From: CAWVWD01 sp965662365
GTDB lineage: Bacteria > Bacteroidota > Bacteroidia > Chitinophagales > Saprospiraceae
Length of the DNA stretch: 64,000 nucleotides
Direction of reading: 5' to 3'
Assembly (NCBI GenBank): GCA_965662365.1
Contig: CBFIHR010000017.1
Span: 1-64,000 of the forward strand
The first letter of the stretch is position 1, and each line of letters begins with the position of its first letter. The notes beneath the pieces are model-generated. The model had not been told where the DNA came from, searched no databases, and saw only the letters and a list, made by a program, of their open reading frames with translations. Positions 28,172 to 37,410 of this stretch are shown here, piece after piece. Position numbers and translations under genes: made by a program.

Positions 28172-28834
28172 TTACTTCAAAACCTTACTAATAATGTCCA
28201 TAAGGAAATCTACAATCGTACCTTTTTTGTTTGTACCGACTTCTGTTAACGCAGGCAAATGTTCTGAAAAGAATCGTTGATTGTGTGTCGCTTCTATTAT
28301 TGTAGAAATCAAAGAATGCGGGTAAGGATAATCGGGATTTACGGCTACGACCATATCTGCCAACAAGTTACATAAGCGCTTGTAACTCACAAAATAACCT
28401 TCTTTATTGTCTTCATCGACATCTTTTGTCAGATAAACTTTTGAAGATTCTGAAATAACAACTCTATACAGGGCAGTCTCGTCGATATGCACGAAAGTAG
28501 GATCAAACTGCACAGGCTTCGTTAATACCTGAATCGCTATTTTTAAACGTTCTAACGAAGAGGGAAGGTTATTCGTACCAAAAAGTATTTGATATTCAAT
28601 CCAGCTCCAATACCAAGCTGTCAGATAGATTAATAACTTGTGTTTATTCTCAAAATAGCGATATACCGACGCTTCTGTAGAGCCTATTTTAGCTGCTAAC
28701 TTTTTGAATGTAAAATGTTCTAACCCTAATTCATCAATCAATAAAATGCTATTTGTAATAATTTTCTTTCCAAGTTTTGATGACTCCGGATCTTTTAGAT
28801 AGACTTGCTCTCCTACTTTAATTTGAATTATCAA
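28172..28834 (-). CDS. TetR/AcrR-family transcriptional regulator
   Basis: The 220-aa protein has an N-terminal helix-turn-helix in about residues 22-68: KKIITNSILLIDELG, then FTFKKLAAKIGSTEASVYRYFENKHKLL, the TetR signature with the YRYF recognition helix. The all-helical C-terminal part would bind a ligand and dimerise; no known ligand type can be read. A perfect 17-bp palindrome 70 nt upstream of the start overlaps a -7 box and is a good candidate autoregulatory operator. The divergent neighbour is an LRR protein, which could be a target. Confidence 0.9.
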   Translation of the reverse strand: MIIQIKVGEQVYLKDPESSKLGKKIITNSILLIDELGLEHFTFKKLAAKIGSTEASVYRYFENKHKLLIYLTAWYWSWIEYQILFGTNNLPSSLERLKIAIQVLTKPVQFDPTFVHIDETALYRVVISESSKVYLTKDVDEDNKEGYFVSYKRLCNLLADMVVAVNPDYPYPHSLISTIIEATHNQRFFSEHLPALTEVGTNKKGTIVDFLMDIISKVLK

Positions 28835-29145
28835 TGTACGTATGTTTTATAATTAGATATAATTCTTCAATGTAGTATTTAACTTATTAGCACCTTACAA
28901 AAATAATAGTATTACTATTAATATAATAATTTTGTCTTGACTATTTCTCAATTCATAAAGCGGCAAGGTACGCATTTTATAAATTTTTATTCTTAAAATC
29001 AACCATAGTCCATTAATCTCCACTTTTATCTATTATTTTTGTAGGAATAATCGTTTTCAATCGTTACAGACTGTTAAGGATTATCCAAATCAAACACCTA
29101 ATAGTACCAATTCTAAGCCTGTATATTTTCCTAAAAATAATAGCT
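28835..29145. other. Divergent intergenic region TetR / LRR gene, 311 bp
   Basis: No gene is seen. It holds the candidate TetR operator and -7 box (28898-28920) and, towards the LRR gene, a TATTTTTG -7-like box (29034-29041) without a clear -33 element. Confidence 0.5.
28898..28920 (-). promoter_or_regulatory. Candidate TetR operator overlapping a -7 box
   Basis: TAATAGTA-T-TACTATTA (28904-28920) is a perfect palindrome with 8-bp arms. It shares two bases with a minus-strand TATTTTTG box (28905-28898). Size and position suit repression by a TetR dimer of its own gene, which starts at 28834. Confidence 0.5.
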
Positions 29146-30198
29146 ATGCTAAAGTACATATTTACCTATTTGTCAATTTGTATTACTACAATTCTATTGG
29201 CACAACCAGAAGAATATTATCTGGTTTTTCAGGACATTCAATCAGCACAACAAACGCCCAAAGTCGTTTATCATTTAAATCTTTCTGAATCAAACCTCAA
29301 AAGCGTTCCAGACGAAGTTTTCAAATTTACTAATCTAAAAATATTAAACATATCAGCCAATGACATACATTATCTGCCCGATAATCTTAATCAATTATCA
29401 GAACTACACACCTTAGATATATCCTCGAATAGGTATTTGCATATAGAAAACGTAGTAGAAGTACTACAAAAAATGCCTAACTTAAAACACCTTATTATTT
29501 CTAAAAACAACTTTACGAAAATGCCTATCGAATTGACAACTTTGACACAGTTGGAAATTCTTGACTTGTCTTACAATCAGATACAAACACTTCCTGCTAA
29601 AATCGGACTTTTTAAAAACCTTCGAGTTTTGAAGTTACACAGAAATCAGATCAATGATTTACCCACCGAAATCGAAATGCTCAAAAAACTCAGAGAATTA
29701 GAGTTGTCATATAATGAATTTGAAGTGCTGCCACTAGAAGTTGGCAATTTAGATAGTTTGAAAATATTGAATATGCACGAAAATCAACTGGTCGAAGTGC
29801 CGATAACTATCGGTAACTTAGGAGAACTAAAAACGCTAAATCTAAATGGCAATCAATTGAATGAATTACCAGAAACAATTAGTGGATTACAAAATTTGGA
29901 AGTCTTAGAACTGGCTGCTAATCAGTTTACAGCATTGCCAGAAGATATTCAATACCTCAAAAATTTAAAGAAATTGAATTGCTTTTCGAATCAATTCGAA
30001 GACTTTCCGCTAATTATTTGTGAACTAAAGAAATTAGAGGAACTTAATCTTGCCTCCAACCAAATTTCTACTCTTTCAAAACGAATTAAAGCACTCTATA
30101 ATTTGCAGCTTCTTAATTTATACGATAATCCAATTTCGGATATTAATCGAAAAAAAATAGCGAACTGCTTACCAGAACATGTCAAGGTTAGGTTTTAA
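29146..30198 (+). CDS. Secreted leucine-rich repeat protein
   Basis: The 350-aa protein has a signal peptide (MLKYIFTYLSICITTILLAQ) and then about 13 leucine-rich repeats of about 23 residues, pattern L-x-x-L-x-L/I-x-x-N-x-I/F-x-x-L-P, for example LEILDLSYNQIQTLP and LKTLNLNGNQLNELP, filling almost the whole protein. There is no kinase, anchor or T9SS tail, so it is probably periplasmic or released by the general route. LRR arcs bind proteins; the partner is unknown. It ends close to a dispersed palindrome shared with the convergent kinase gene. Confidence 0.85.
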   Translation: MLKYIFTYLSICITTILLAQPEEYYLVFQDIQSAQQTPKVVYHLNLSESNLKSVPDEVFKFTNLKILNISANDIHYLPDNLNQLSELHTLDISSNRYLHIENVVEVLQKMPNLKHLIISKNNFTKMPIELTTLTQLEILDLSYNQIQTLPAKIGLFKNLRVLKLHRNQINDLPTEIEMLKKLRELELSYNEFEVLPLEVGNLDSLKILNMHENQLVEVPITIGNLGELKTLNLNGNQLNELPETISGLQNLEVLELAANQFTALPEDIQYLKNLKKLNCFSNQFEDFPLIICELKKLEELNLASNQISTLSKRIKALYNLQLLNLYDNPISDINRKKIANCLPEHVKVRF

Positions 30199-30259
30199 TA
30201 AATCGTGATTTTATATTTAAATGTGATTATTTTATAAAAAATTGACTTACAAAGCATCT

Positions 30260-30289
30260 CCCTGATAGGTTTTAGGAATCTGTCAGGGT
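30260..30289. repeat. Dispersed palindrome, copy between convergent genes
   Basis: CCCTGATAGGTTTT ... GGAATCTGTCAGGG forms a stem with two changed positions relative to the consensus. It lies between the LRR gene and the PAS kinase gene, both ending towards it. Confidence 0.7.
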
Positions 30290-30309
30290 TTAATACCACT
30301 ATATTTCTA

Positions 30310-32772
30310 TTAATTTTCTGATTTCGGTATTGTAAAAAAGAACGACGCCCCTTTACCATACTCCGACTCTACCCAAATTTGACCTTTAAGGTTGTCAATA
30401 ATTTTTTTACATGTTGCCAAGCCGATACCCGTTCCTTCGTATTCATTTTTGCCATGTAAGCGTTTGAACACTAAAAATATTTTTTGTAAATATTCCTTTT
30501 GAACACCGATTCCATTATCTTTTACCTCAAACTCATAACTATTCGATCGTTCTTTTACATAAATTCTAATCGCAGGTTTTTTACCCTCTGGTACAAATTT
30601 CATTGCATTGCTAATCAAATTTTGAAATAACTGTGTCATTTGTATCGGAAGCGCCTTCACTTTAGGCAAAGGATCGACGTATATTTCTGTATTTTTTTCT
30701 TTAACAGTATGCTGCAAATTTTGAATAACATTATAAATCGTATCATTCAAATCCACTAATTCTAAACGCTTCTCCTGACGACCAATCGTCGAATATTTCA
30801 ATAAGTCATCTAAAAGATGCTCCATTCGATGAACACCCGACAAGATGTAATTCATATATTCTGTTGCATCTTTATCAAAATGCGGTTTTAACCGTCGATG
30901 CAATAATTGCGTAAAACTATGAATCATACGAAGCGGCTCTTTCAAATCATGCGAGGCAATATAAGCGAAACTCTCCAACTGTAAATTCGTTTCAATATAA
31001 TGTTCTAACTCTGCATTTTTAACGGCTAATTCACCTTCGGCTTTTTTCACCTCTGTTATATCCGTAGAAAAAATGAGGATGCCACTCACTTCACCATTTT
31101 CATCTTTTACAGGGATTCGATCTACACGTACCCAGACACCATTACCTTTAATTTCATAATATTCAATTTGATTTAAAAGCGGCTTTCCTTCTTGCATCAC
31201 CTTACTATTCATCAATAGATTGTCGTCCTTTATCATAGGAAAAACGGTTGAGAGTAGTCGGCCTTTATATTTTTCTGGATTCCGCCCGAGCGAAATTCGA
31301 TTGCCTCTCAATATTCGATTTTCGGTATCTAAATACAAAAAAGAGATTGGAATCGCATCGAAAAAAGTCTGCATTTCTTGATAACGAGCCTCAAGCTCTC
31401 GTTCAATCATTTTATTCACCGTGATATCCTTCGAAACCGTTATAACATACTCTTCCCCATTCAAATTTATAATAGATCGAGTGAGTTCTGCCGTAAGTTC
31501 ACTTCCATCACTTTTTTTGAACCATTTAGTTGTCGTTATGGACTTGACCTCTTCATTAACTAACCGTTGAATAATATCACCTTCTTTTTTAATATTCGTC
31601 CGATCTGCCAGTGAACCATTTTCCTGCATCTCAAAAAATGCCTCTCTCGTAATCCCTAAAGTATCTAAAGTAACTTGATTAACATCTACAACTTTTTCTT
31701 GAGCGAGATGTGTGATGGTGATTCCCATCGGACTGTTATCAAATATAGACCGAAACTTCAACTCACTTTCTCTAATTGCTTCTTGAGCTTTAAAGGTTTC
31801 AGTTATATCTTGAATCGTAATAATCGCTTCCAGAAAATCTCCGTTAATGTCATAAACACCATTGACAATCAACTCAGCATTCATGATTCTACCTTTACTC
31901 CTCTGCAATACCTCCTTTGTTTCAAAATGTGTAATTTCACCTTTTATCAATCGAAAAAAATCAGCCATGTAGTCTGATTTTTTAACATTAAAATCAATAA
32001 ATCGATGACTTAAAATATATGCTTCTTCAAAACCTAACTGCTTACAAAATACCGCATTTACTCGCTTAATCTCACTTTCAGCCCCTACTACAATAATACC
32101 TAAATAGGTATTTTCAAATATTGACCTAAAAAACTGTTCACTCTTTTGTAACTGCTGTTGCTGTTCTAATTTCTTATTTTGAGCAAGCAACGATTCATTC
32201 AACTTACTCATTTCACTTTCATACTCTTGAGTAATTTGATATACAAAACTAATCAGTACTAAGACAGCAAAAAACAAACAGAAATCATAAAAAATACTCG
32301 GAATCGTATCCAGATAAAAAGGTATATGTTTTATGTATATAAAAATGGCGAAAAATATGATGAATGCTAATATTCGTTGAGCGTATTTGGTATAAAAAAG
32401 ACTCGAAGCAGTGAGGGGTAATAACAAAAAATAGGGTGTTTCAATAACATATAAATTCCAAAAAATAATTACACCTGAAAAATATAATACTGCAAAAAAT
32501 TTAGAAAAACGGAAGTACTGCAAATAATTGATTAGCGGAAACAGAAAGTAGAAAATCGTTAATAACAAACAAATAAAAATTACCTTAGAATCAGGGATTA
32601 TAAAAATAGTTAAACATAACACCATCATGCAGAAAATCCCCGAAATAATAGCACCGATATTAATTAACTTGATCATACGTTGCTCATTCAGCGATAATGA
32701 GTCATCGATTCCCGCATTGATTATTAAAACATCAAATTGCTTTAAATAATAATTCCAAACTTTACTTGCCAT
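30310..32772 (-). CDS. Membrane PAS-domain sensor histidine kinase
   Basis: The 820-aa protein has about six N-terminal membrane helices (40-180), a coiled linker rich in Q (KKLEQQQQLQKSEQF), three PAS domains (about 212-325, 335-455 and 465-575), a HisKA domain with phospho-acceptor His608 in IASHDLKEPLRMIHSF, and an HATPase domain ending DNGIGVQKEYLQKIF, GTGIGLATCKKIID and GASFFFTIP. PAS-1 begins KSEQFFRSIFENTYLGIIVV. No receiver domain or partner regulator is adjacent. Signal unknown: the PAS domains could bind small molecules or redox cofactors. It is monocistronic. Confidence 0.92.
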   Translation of the reverse strand: MASKVWNYYLKQFDVLIINAGIDDSLSLNEQRMIKLINIGAIISGIFCMMVLCLTIFIIPDSKVIFICLLLTIFYFLFPLINYLQYFRFSKFFAVLYFSGVIIFWNLYVIETPYFLLLPLTASSLFYTKYAQRILAFIIFFAIFIYIKHIPFYLDTIPSIFYDFCLFFAVLVLISFVYQITQEYESEMSKLNESLLAQNKKLEQQQQLQKSEQFFRSIFENTYLGIIVVGAESEIKRVNAVFCKQLGFEEAYILSHRFIDFNVKKSDYMADFFRLIKGEITHFETKEVLQRSKGRIMNAELIVNGVYDINGDFLEAIITIQDITETFKAQEAIRESELKFRSIFDNSPMGITITHLAQEKVVDVNQVTLDTLGITREAFFEMQENGSLADRTNIKKEGDIIQRLVNEEVKSITTTKWFKKSDGSELTAELTRSIINLNGEEYVITVSKDITVNKMIERELEARYQEMQTFFDAIPISFLYLDTENRILRGNRISLGRNPEKYKGRLLSTVFPMIKDDNLLMNSKVMQEGKPLLNQIEYYEIKGNGVWVRVDRIPVKDENGEVSGILIFSTDITEVKKAEGELAVKNAELEHYIETNLQLESFAYIASHDLKEPLRMIHSFTQLLHRRLKPHFDKDATEYMNYILSGVHRMEHLLDDLLKYSTIGRQEKRLELVDLNDTIYNVIQNLQHTVKEKNTEIYVDPLPKVKALPIQMTQLFQNLISNAMKFVPEGKKPAIRIYVKERSNSYEFEVKDNGIGVQKEYLQKIFLVFKRLHGKNEYEGTGIGLATCKKIIDNLKGQIWVESEYGKGASFFFTIPKSEN

Positions 32773-33053
32773 TACTCCCTTAATTTTCCCTGAAATCTTT
32801 AAACTATTATTTTATCTCGTTTTCATCAATAGACCTGTACAAAAATTACACATTAGTCCATAAATTAAATAATTTATTTACTTCATTCTAAATTTCATTT
32901 TTCTTTATCTAAATAAACTTTGGAAAACTCATTTTTTTTCATATTTTGTAACTTTCACTATTGATTTTTAAATAAATACACATTGACGATTTATACATGT
33001 CACAAGATAATAGATTATCAATCAATAATATATAAATTTAAAACATTTACTTA

Positions 33054-34082
33054 ATGGGATTATTCAATTTTATCCGTGATGAATTTTTAGAGGTCATAGA
33101 ATATATCGAAGATGACAAAGATATCGTTCTATGGAAATTTCCTGATAAAGATAGAGAAATTAAATACGGTGCTCAATTAACCGTCAGAGAATCACAATTA
33201 GCAATGTTTCTTGATGAAGGTCGATTCGGGGATGTATTCGAGCCAGGTCGTCATAAGTTACTGACAGATAATATGCCGATTTTGACTACAATCAAATCAT
33301 GGAAATATGGTTTTGAATCCCCTTTCAAAGCAGACATTTATTATATCAGTACACGTATTTTTCCTGCGTTAAAATGGGGAACACCAAACCCTATTATTCT
33401 TCGTGATCCGCAATTCAAACAAGTTCGTGTGAAAGCATTCGGAACCTACTTCATTAAAATAAAAGATCCACGAAAATTCTTTACTCAATATGCTGGAACA
33501 GGGCACATCGTTCGTATCACCGAAATTGAAAATCACCTTAGAGATGTTGTCTCACCGAAGTTTGCCGAAGCCATTGCAGAAGCAGGTGTCTCTGTATTAG
33601 ATATGGTTGCGAACTATACAGAATTAGGCAACGCAATTCTACCAGTTTTACAAAAAGACTTGGATTCATTCGGTATCGAATTGACAAAATTTCAAATCAC
33701 AAGCACCTCTTTACCAAAAGAAGTCGAAGCCTTCTACGATAAGATGACGAATATGAATATGGTGGATAATATGAATAAATTCCAGCAGTTTCAGATTTCT
33801 AATGCGATTGAAAAATCTGCCGAAAACCCAACCGGTAACAACTCTGGTATTGATATGGGAATGGGAATGGGAATGGCTCAAATGTTTATGAATCAAATGA
33901 ATCAGAACCAACAACAAAATCAAAATACACCATCAAATCAACAGCAGAATGATTCGAATAAGTCTATGACTCGTCAAGAAATCATGGATACACTCAAAGG
34001 CTTAGGTGATTTAAAAGCTGCCGGTATCTTGACAGACGAAGAGTTTAATACCAAAAAAACAGAACTTTTAGCAAGACTATGA
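33054..34082 (+). CDS. SPFH/band-7-like protein with C-terminal SHOCT domain
   Basis: The 342-aa protein opens MGLFNFIRDEFLEVIEY and has an SPFH-like core (GAQLTVRESQLAMFLDEGRFGDVFEPGRHKL, about 40-75, and FGTYFIKIKDPRKFF), as in the virion-core/YdjI-like subgroup. A low-complexity Met/Gln/Asn linker (about 260-310) follows, with a short GMGMGM run, and then a SHOCT helix pair (LKGLGDLKAAGILTDEEFNTKKTELLARL). No transmembrane segment is obvious, unlike classical stomatins, so it may associate peripherally with membranes as a scaffold. It stands alone, followed by a composite hairpin element. Confidence 0.8.
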   Translation: MGLFNFIRDEFLEVIEYIEDDKDIVLWKFPDKDREIKYGAQLTVRESQLAMFLDEGRFGDVFEPGRHKLLTDNMPILTTIKSWKYGFESPFKADIYYISTRIFPALKWGTPNPIILRDPQFKQVRVKAFGTYFIKIKDPRKFFTQYAGTGHIVRITEIENHLRDVVSPKFAEAIAEAGVSVLDMVANYTELGNAILPVLQKDLDSFGIELTKFQITSTSLPKEVEAFYDKMTNMNMVDNMNKFQQFQISNAIEKSAENPTGNNSGIDMGMGMGMAQMFMNQMNQNQQQNQNTPSNQQQNDSNKSMTRQEIMDTLKGLGDLKAAGILTDEEFNTKKTELLARL

Positions 34083-34111
34083 TTTTTGAGTTTGACATAA
34101 TTTCTTTTAGT

Positions 34112-34256
34112 TCCGAAAGCATTGAAAATACGCTAAAAACAAAATAGTGTTTGAGCACAGCGAGTTTATTTTGTTTAGTATTTTCAATGCTTTCGGAGCG
34201 TTAATAAAGAAATCAAGTCTTGATTTTTTGGTGCTTTTGCATCAAGGCAAAAGCAC
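34112..34256. repeat. Composite three-hairpin intergenic element
   Basis: Three inverted repeats lie in a row: a long imperfect stem TCCGAAAGCATTGAAAATAC... (34112-34146) with its inverse ending ...TCAATGCTTTCGGA (34167-34197); a short perfect AATCAAG-T-CTTGATT (34211-34225); and a perfect GTGCTTTTGC-atcaag-GCAAAAGCAC (34231-34256). The last part resembles a family of spacers that I recall from other Bacteroidota. It may terminate the SPFH gene or be a dispersed non-coding element. Confidence 0.7.
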
Positions 34257-34334
34257 AGAACTCATCCCTTTTACCCTCTTGATAATTTAAAAAACGTATT
34301 CATCACTCGAAGAGGACTTAAACAATTAAACAAG

Positions 34335-34829
34335 TCACTCCCTTTCTGTAAAAAAGATTGATTTCAAACGTTGATTTTCAAAGTTAAAAATCCACACAGA
34401 TTGACCGACCTCACAACAACCTAACTCAATTCTATTTTTTGTTAATGACATATAAGGATATCTTCGCCTATTAAATAACCTCAAAAAAATTGCTTCAAAC
34501 TCCATTCGCTCCTGCCCTATTTCAATACCATAATTCAAAAATTGACCTTTCGATTTGATCACCGCTTCATGTACTTTATCATTCCGAAATTCGATATAAG
34601 AACTATCTTTAGAATAAGTAAAATTAAAATAATTACCTTGATTTGATTTCACACAACTCGAGTCCAGATAGTTCCGATTTTCAGGTTTTTCAATAAAAGC
34701 CTCTATACCGATTTTAAGATTTACATTAACCGAATTATCTAACAATGCCGGTTCATTTTCGGGTTTATCCAGCTTTGAAGTACAAGCCACCAAAAATAGA
34801 ATCAATAATAACAGCACGAAATGTTTCAT
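34335..34829 (-). CDS. Lipoprotein of unknown function
   Basis: The frame opens at a TTG at 34856 but ATG at 34829 starts a good lipoprotein signal, MKHFVLLLLILFLVACTSK, with lipobox LVAC (164 aa). The mature part is a beta-rich domain with cysteines in CCEVGQSVWIF near the C-terminus. No family is recognised. Divergent from the Ppx/GppA gene. Probably anchored in an envelope membrane. Confidence 0.65.
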   Translation of the reverse strand: MKHFVLLLLILFLVACTSKLDKPENEPALLDNSVNVNLKIGIEAFIEKPENRNYLDSSCVKSNQGNYFNFTYSKDSSYIEFRNDKVHEAVIKSKGQFLNYGIEIGQERMEFEAIFLRLFNRRRYPYMSLTKNRIELGCCEVGQSVWIFNFENQRLKSIFFTERE

Positions 34830-34905
34830 ATTTTGTAGATTTATCAATACAATCAAGTTTTATTCACAATGAAGTATTTAACGAAAGTTACAAACTAAAA
34901 ACGAT

Positions 34906-35814
34906 ATGCGAATAGCAATTATAGATTTGGGAACAAATACATTCCATCTTTTGATAGCAAAAATCGAAAGCGATGGTAGTTTCTCCACCCTAAAACGTAT
35001 TAGAAAATACGTTTATATCGGCGAAGAAGGCGTCGAAACCTTAGGCAGAAAACCACTTCAAAGAGCTTATGAAACTTTAGCACTTTATAAACAAACAATC
35101 GTTGAATATAAAGCCGAAAAAATAACAGCTTTTGGTACTGCTGCCCTGCGTACTGCAACTAATGGCAACGCCTTTGTCAAAAAAATAAAGGAAGAAATCG
35201 GCATAGAAATACAATTAATTTCGGGAGATAGAGAAGCCGATTTAATTTACTTAGGTACAAAACAAGCCATTCCTTCAACAACAGAAAATATCTTAATTAT
35301 GGATATTGGCGGGGGAAGTGTTGAGTTTATTATTGCGAATCAGCATCAGAAAATATGGGCAAAAAGTTTCCCCGTTGGTGTTTCCGTTTTATTCAATAAA
35401 TTTCATCAATCTGAACCGATTGCTTCGGGCGAAATCAACGATTTATTAACTTTTTTAAATCAACAACTAAAACCGCTTTATGAAGCACTATCACAGCACC
35501 CTGCCCCTACTTTAGTCGGAGCGTCAGGTACTTTCGATGTTATATCGGGGGTGATGGGTAAGCCCATTGAGCATTATCCAAATGCAGAAATAGTCGATTT
35601 AACAAATTTTCCTAAATTTTATCAAACGGTTGTCAATGCAAATTTAGAAGAACGGTTGGCTATGAAAAATCTACCCAAACAACGAGCAAGACTCATTTCC
35701 GTTGCTTTGATATTAGTCCGTTTACTGATCGACAAAGCCAATATTAATAAAATGATTGTTTCCGCTTATGCAATGAAGGAAGGTATTTTGTCGGAGATTG
35801 CAAACCAGCAATAA
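34906..35814 (+). CDS. Ppx/GppA-family phosphatase (short form)
   Basis: The 302-aa enzyme has an actin-like ATPase fold with the family motifs AIIDLGTNTFHLLI (4-17), FGTAALRTATNGNAF (82-96) and MDIGGGSVEFI (about 137-147). The family cleaves polyphosphate ends or converts pppGpp to ppGpp, both in the cytoplasm. It lacks the C-terminal HD-like extension of long Ppx/GppA proteins, as in many Bacteroidota. Which activity it has cannot be decided by sequence alone. It is followed by a strong terminator. Confidence 0.88.
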   Translation: MRIAIIDLGTNTFHLLIAKIESDGSFSTLKRIRKYVYIGEEGVETLGRKPLQRAYETLALYKQTIVEYKAEKITAFGTAALRTATNGNAFVKKIKEEIGIEIQLISGDREADLIYLGTKQAIPSTTENILIMDIGGGSVEFIIANQHQKIWAKSFPVGVSVLFNKFHQSEPIASGEINDLLTFLNQQLKPLYEALSQHPAPTLVGASGTFDVISGVMGKPIEHYPNAEIVDLTNFPKFYQTVVNANLEERLAMKNLPKQRARLISVALILVRLLIDKANINKMIVSAYAMKEGILSEIANQQ

Positions 35815-35837
35815 ACTTTATACTGGTACTCAAATAC

Positions 35838-35880
35838 CGAAAATCCCAAATACGTAAATATGTATTTGGGATTTTCGTAT
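35838..35880 (+). terminator. Terminator hairpin after the Ppx/GppA gene
   Basis: CGAAAATCCCAAATAC / GTATTTGGGATTTTCG is a perfect 16-bp stem (35838-35853 and 35862-35877), 23 nt after the stop. It also lies 22 nt past the small exported protein gene on the opposite strand, so it may be bidirectional. Confidence 0.85.
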
Positions 35881-35899
35881 TATCCGGAGTAGAATGACT

Positions 35900-36199
35900 T
35901 TATCGTTCCTCCATAAGAATCGCACCAGGATGCAATTCTAAATATTGCTCAATATGTGTATTATCCACTATTTTAGAACTATAGTGTAAAGTATAACTTG
36001 AAGTCCCTTGATTCGGGCTGACATAAACAACAATTGAGTTATCATGCAAATCTTGTATAATATCTTCAATCGTGAACCCAGGTGCTACTTCTATCTTAAC
36101 AATTCCATCTTCGACAGTTTGACCTGCATTGATAGAAACGAATGCGACGCCAAGTATCATTACAAGTAATAAAACTGGTTTGAAAATGATAGTTTTCAT
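35900..36199 (-). CDS. Small exported protein of unknown function (99 aa)
   Basis: It has a signal peptide (MKTIIFKPVLLLVMILGVAFVSINA) and then a 73-residue mature part with beta-rich pattern (VKIEVAPGFTIEDIIQDLHDNSIVVYVSP, SYTLHYSSKIVDN) and an acidic end. No cysteines and no family are recognised. It shares a bidirectional terminator with the Ppx gene. The 232-nt region upstream holds nothing recognisable. Confidence 0.6.
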   Translation of the reverse strand: MKTIIFKPVLLLVMILGVAFVSINAGQTVEDGIVKIEVAPGFTIEDIIQDLHDNSIVVYVSPNQGTSSYTLHYSSKIVDNTHIEQYLELHPGAILMEER

Positions 36200-36431
36200 A
36201 ATATATAAATTTGTGTATTGTAAAGAATTTTGTGTAACAAATATCTGTATGTTTTTTCGTTTTTACAAATACATTGTATCAATAAATTTATTAAAAATTT
36301 GTTATAAAATCAAATACTTTTTTGATAATCAAATTATTATAGAATAAATCTATTAAAAAATCACGAATATCGAACAATAATTTTATGTCAAAAAACTAAC
36401 ATTCTTAGTTCACACACTTATTTTTTAAACA

Positions 36432-37373
36432 TCATAATGGAATTTCCTGCCCTTCTTGAGCAATTTTAAATCCGTTACTCGTAACGTTTTTCCAAGCATC
36501 GCTATTGTGAATTAATAATGGATTCGTATGATTAAAGTGTATAAAATATACTTTTGACCGCTCGGGTTTATTCATTTCACCAAATAACGACATACTTTCC
36601 TCAACAAAAGGGTGTGGAATCTCGCTCATATCACGCCCCTTAATTTCTCCATTTTTATAAAAAGTAGCATCTAAAAAAGCGTAGTCCACCTCTCGAATTA
36701 ATGCTAAAATATCTCGATTCCATTTTGACCATTTATCAATATCCGGAATAAATAGCACCGATTTTTGTTTTGTTTGAATAATAAAGCCGACCGTTTCCGA
36801 AAACTCGTCACGATGTGGCACCAATAATGGTTTTACCGATATATTTTCGTTTAGCACAATAGTAGAATCTGCGGTCAGTTGATTAATTTTGATATTATTC
36901 AAAGCCGTCAACTGTCGCCACGGGCCATTTGAATACAAAAATCGTCGCATTTTCGGCATCGCAAACACAGGAACATTATTCGCTCCCATCACTTCACGTC
37001 CCAGTTGCATCAAGCCAGTATAATGTCCAATATGTGCATGTGTCAAAAATATCCCGGAAAGCGTATCTGCTTTCGGCTCGATGCTCATCAACTCGTTGTA
37101 CTGTTCCCGAAAATCCGGCGTTGCTTCAAATAACCAACGTTCGCCCGTCATCGGGTCGATTAATCCCAAAGCAACCACTCGTTTTTTCAAAGTAGGATTT
37201 TCAGCCACTCGTTGACAACACGCCTTTTCGCAACCGACTTGCGGATAACCGGCATCTTGTGCCACACCTAAGACGGTGATATACGGTTCGTTTTCACGAA
37301 TTATAACATCCGTTTCTTCTTGCGTTTGACAGCTAAAAAACAACGTGGAAAGTATTAAAAAATAGTATTTCAT
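36432..37373 (-). CDS. PqqB-like metallo-beta-lactamase-fold lipoprotein
   Basis: The 313-aa protein begins with a lipoprotein signal ending LFFSC (Cys15). It then matches PqqB-type MBL proteins: VLGVAQDAGYPQVGC (34-48) with a CEKACC cluster, THAHIGHYTGL (111-121), VPHRDEFSETVGF, FIPDIDKW and FIHFNHTNP. The central motif reads HxHxGH: the Asp that usually binds the second zinc is Gly, as far as I recall also common in this subgroup. PQQ synthesis genes are absent nearby, so a role in PQQ is doubtful; hydrolase or oxidoreductase activity on an exported substrate is possible. It lies upstream of nothing on the same strand and 37 nt below the AraC gene's end. Confidence 0.75.
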   Translation of the reverse strand: MKYYFLILSTLFFSCQTQEETDVIIRENEPYITVLGVAQDAGYPQVGCEKACCQRVAENPTLKKRVVALGLIDPMTGERWLFEATPDFREQYNELMSIEPKADTLSGIFLTHAHIGHYTGLMQLGREVMGANNVPVFAMPKMRRFLYSNGPWRQLTALNNIKINQLTADSTIVLNENISVKPLLVPHRDEFSETVGFIIQTKQKSVLFIPDIDKWSKWNRDILALIREVDYAFLDATFYKNGEIKGRDMSEIPHPFVEESMSLFGEMNKPERSKVYFIHFNHTNPLLIHNSDAWKNVTSNGFKIAQEGQEIPL

Positions 37374-37410
37374 AAAATCTTCGTTTACAGTAACCTTATC
37401 AACCCAAGAA

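Noticed and set aside
33842..33920. GMGMGM run in the SPFH protein as a possible microsatellite or phase switch
   Set aside because: The ATGGGA unit repeats only about three times and length changes by whole units would keep the frame, so no switching effect is expected.
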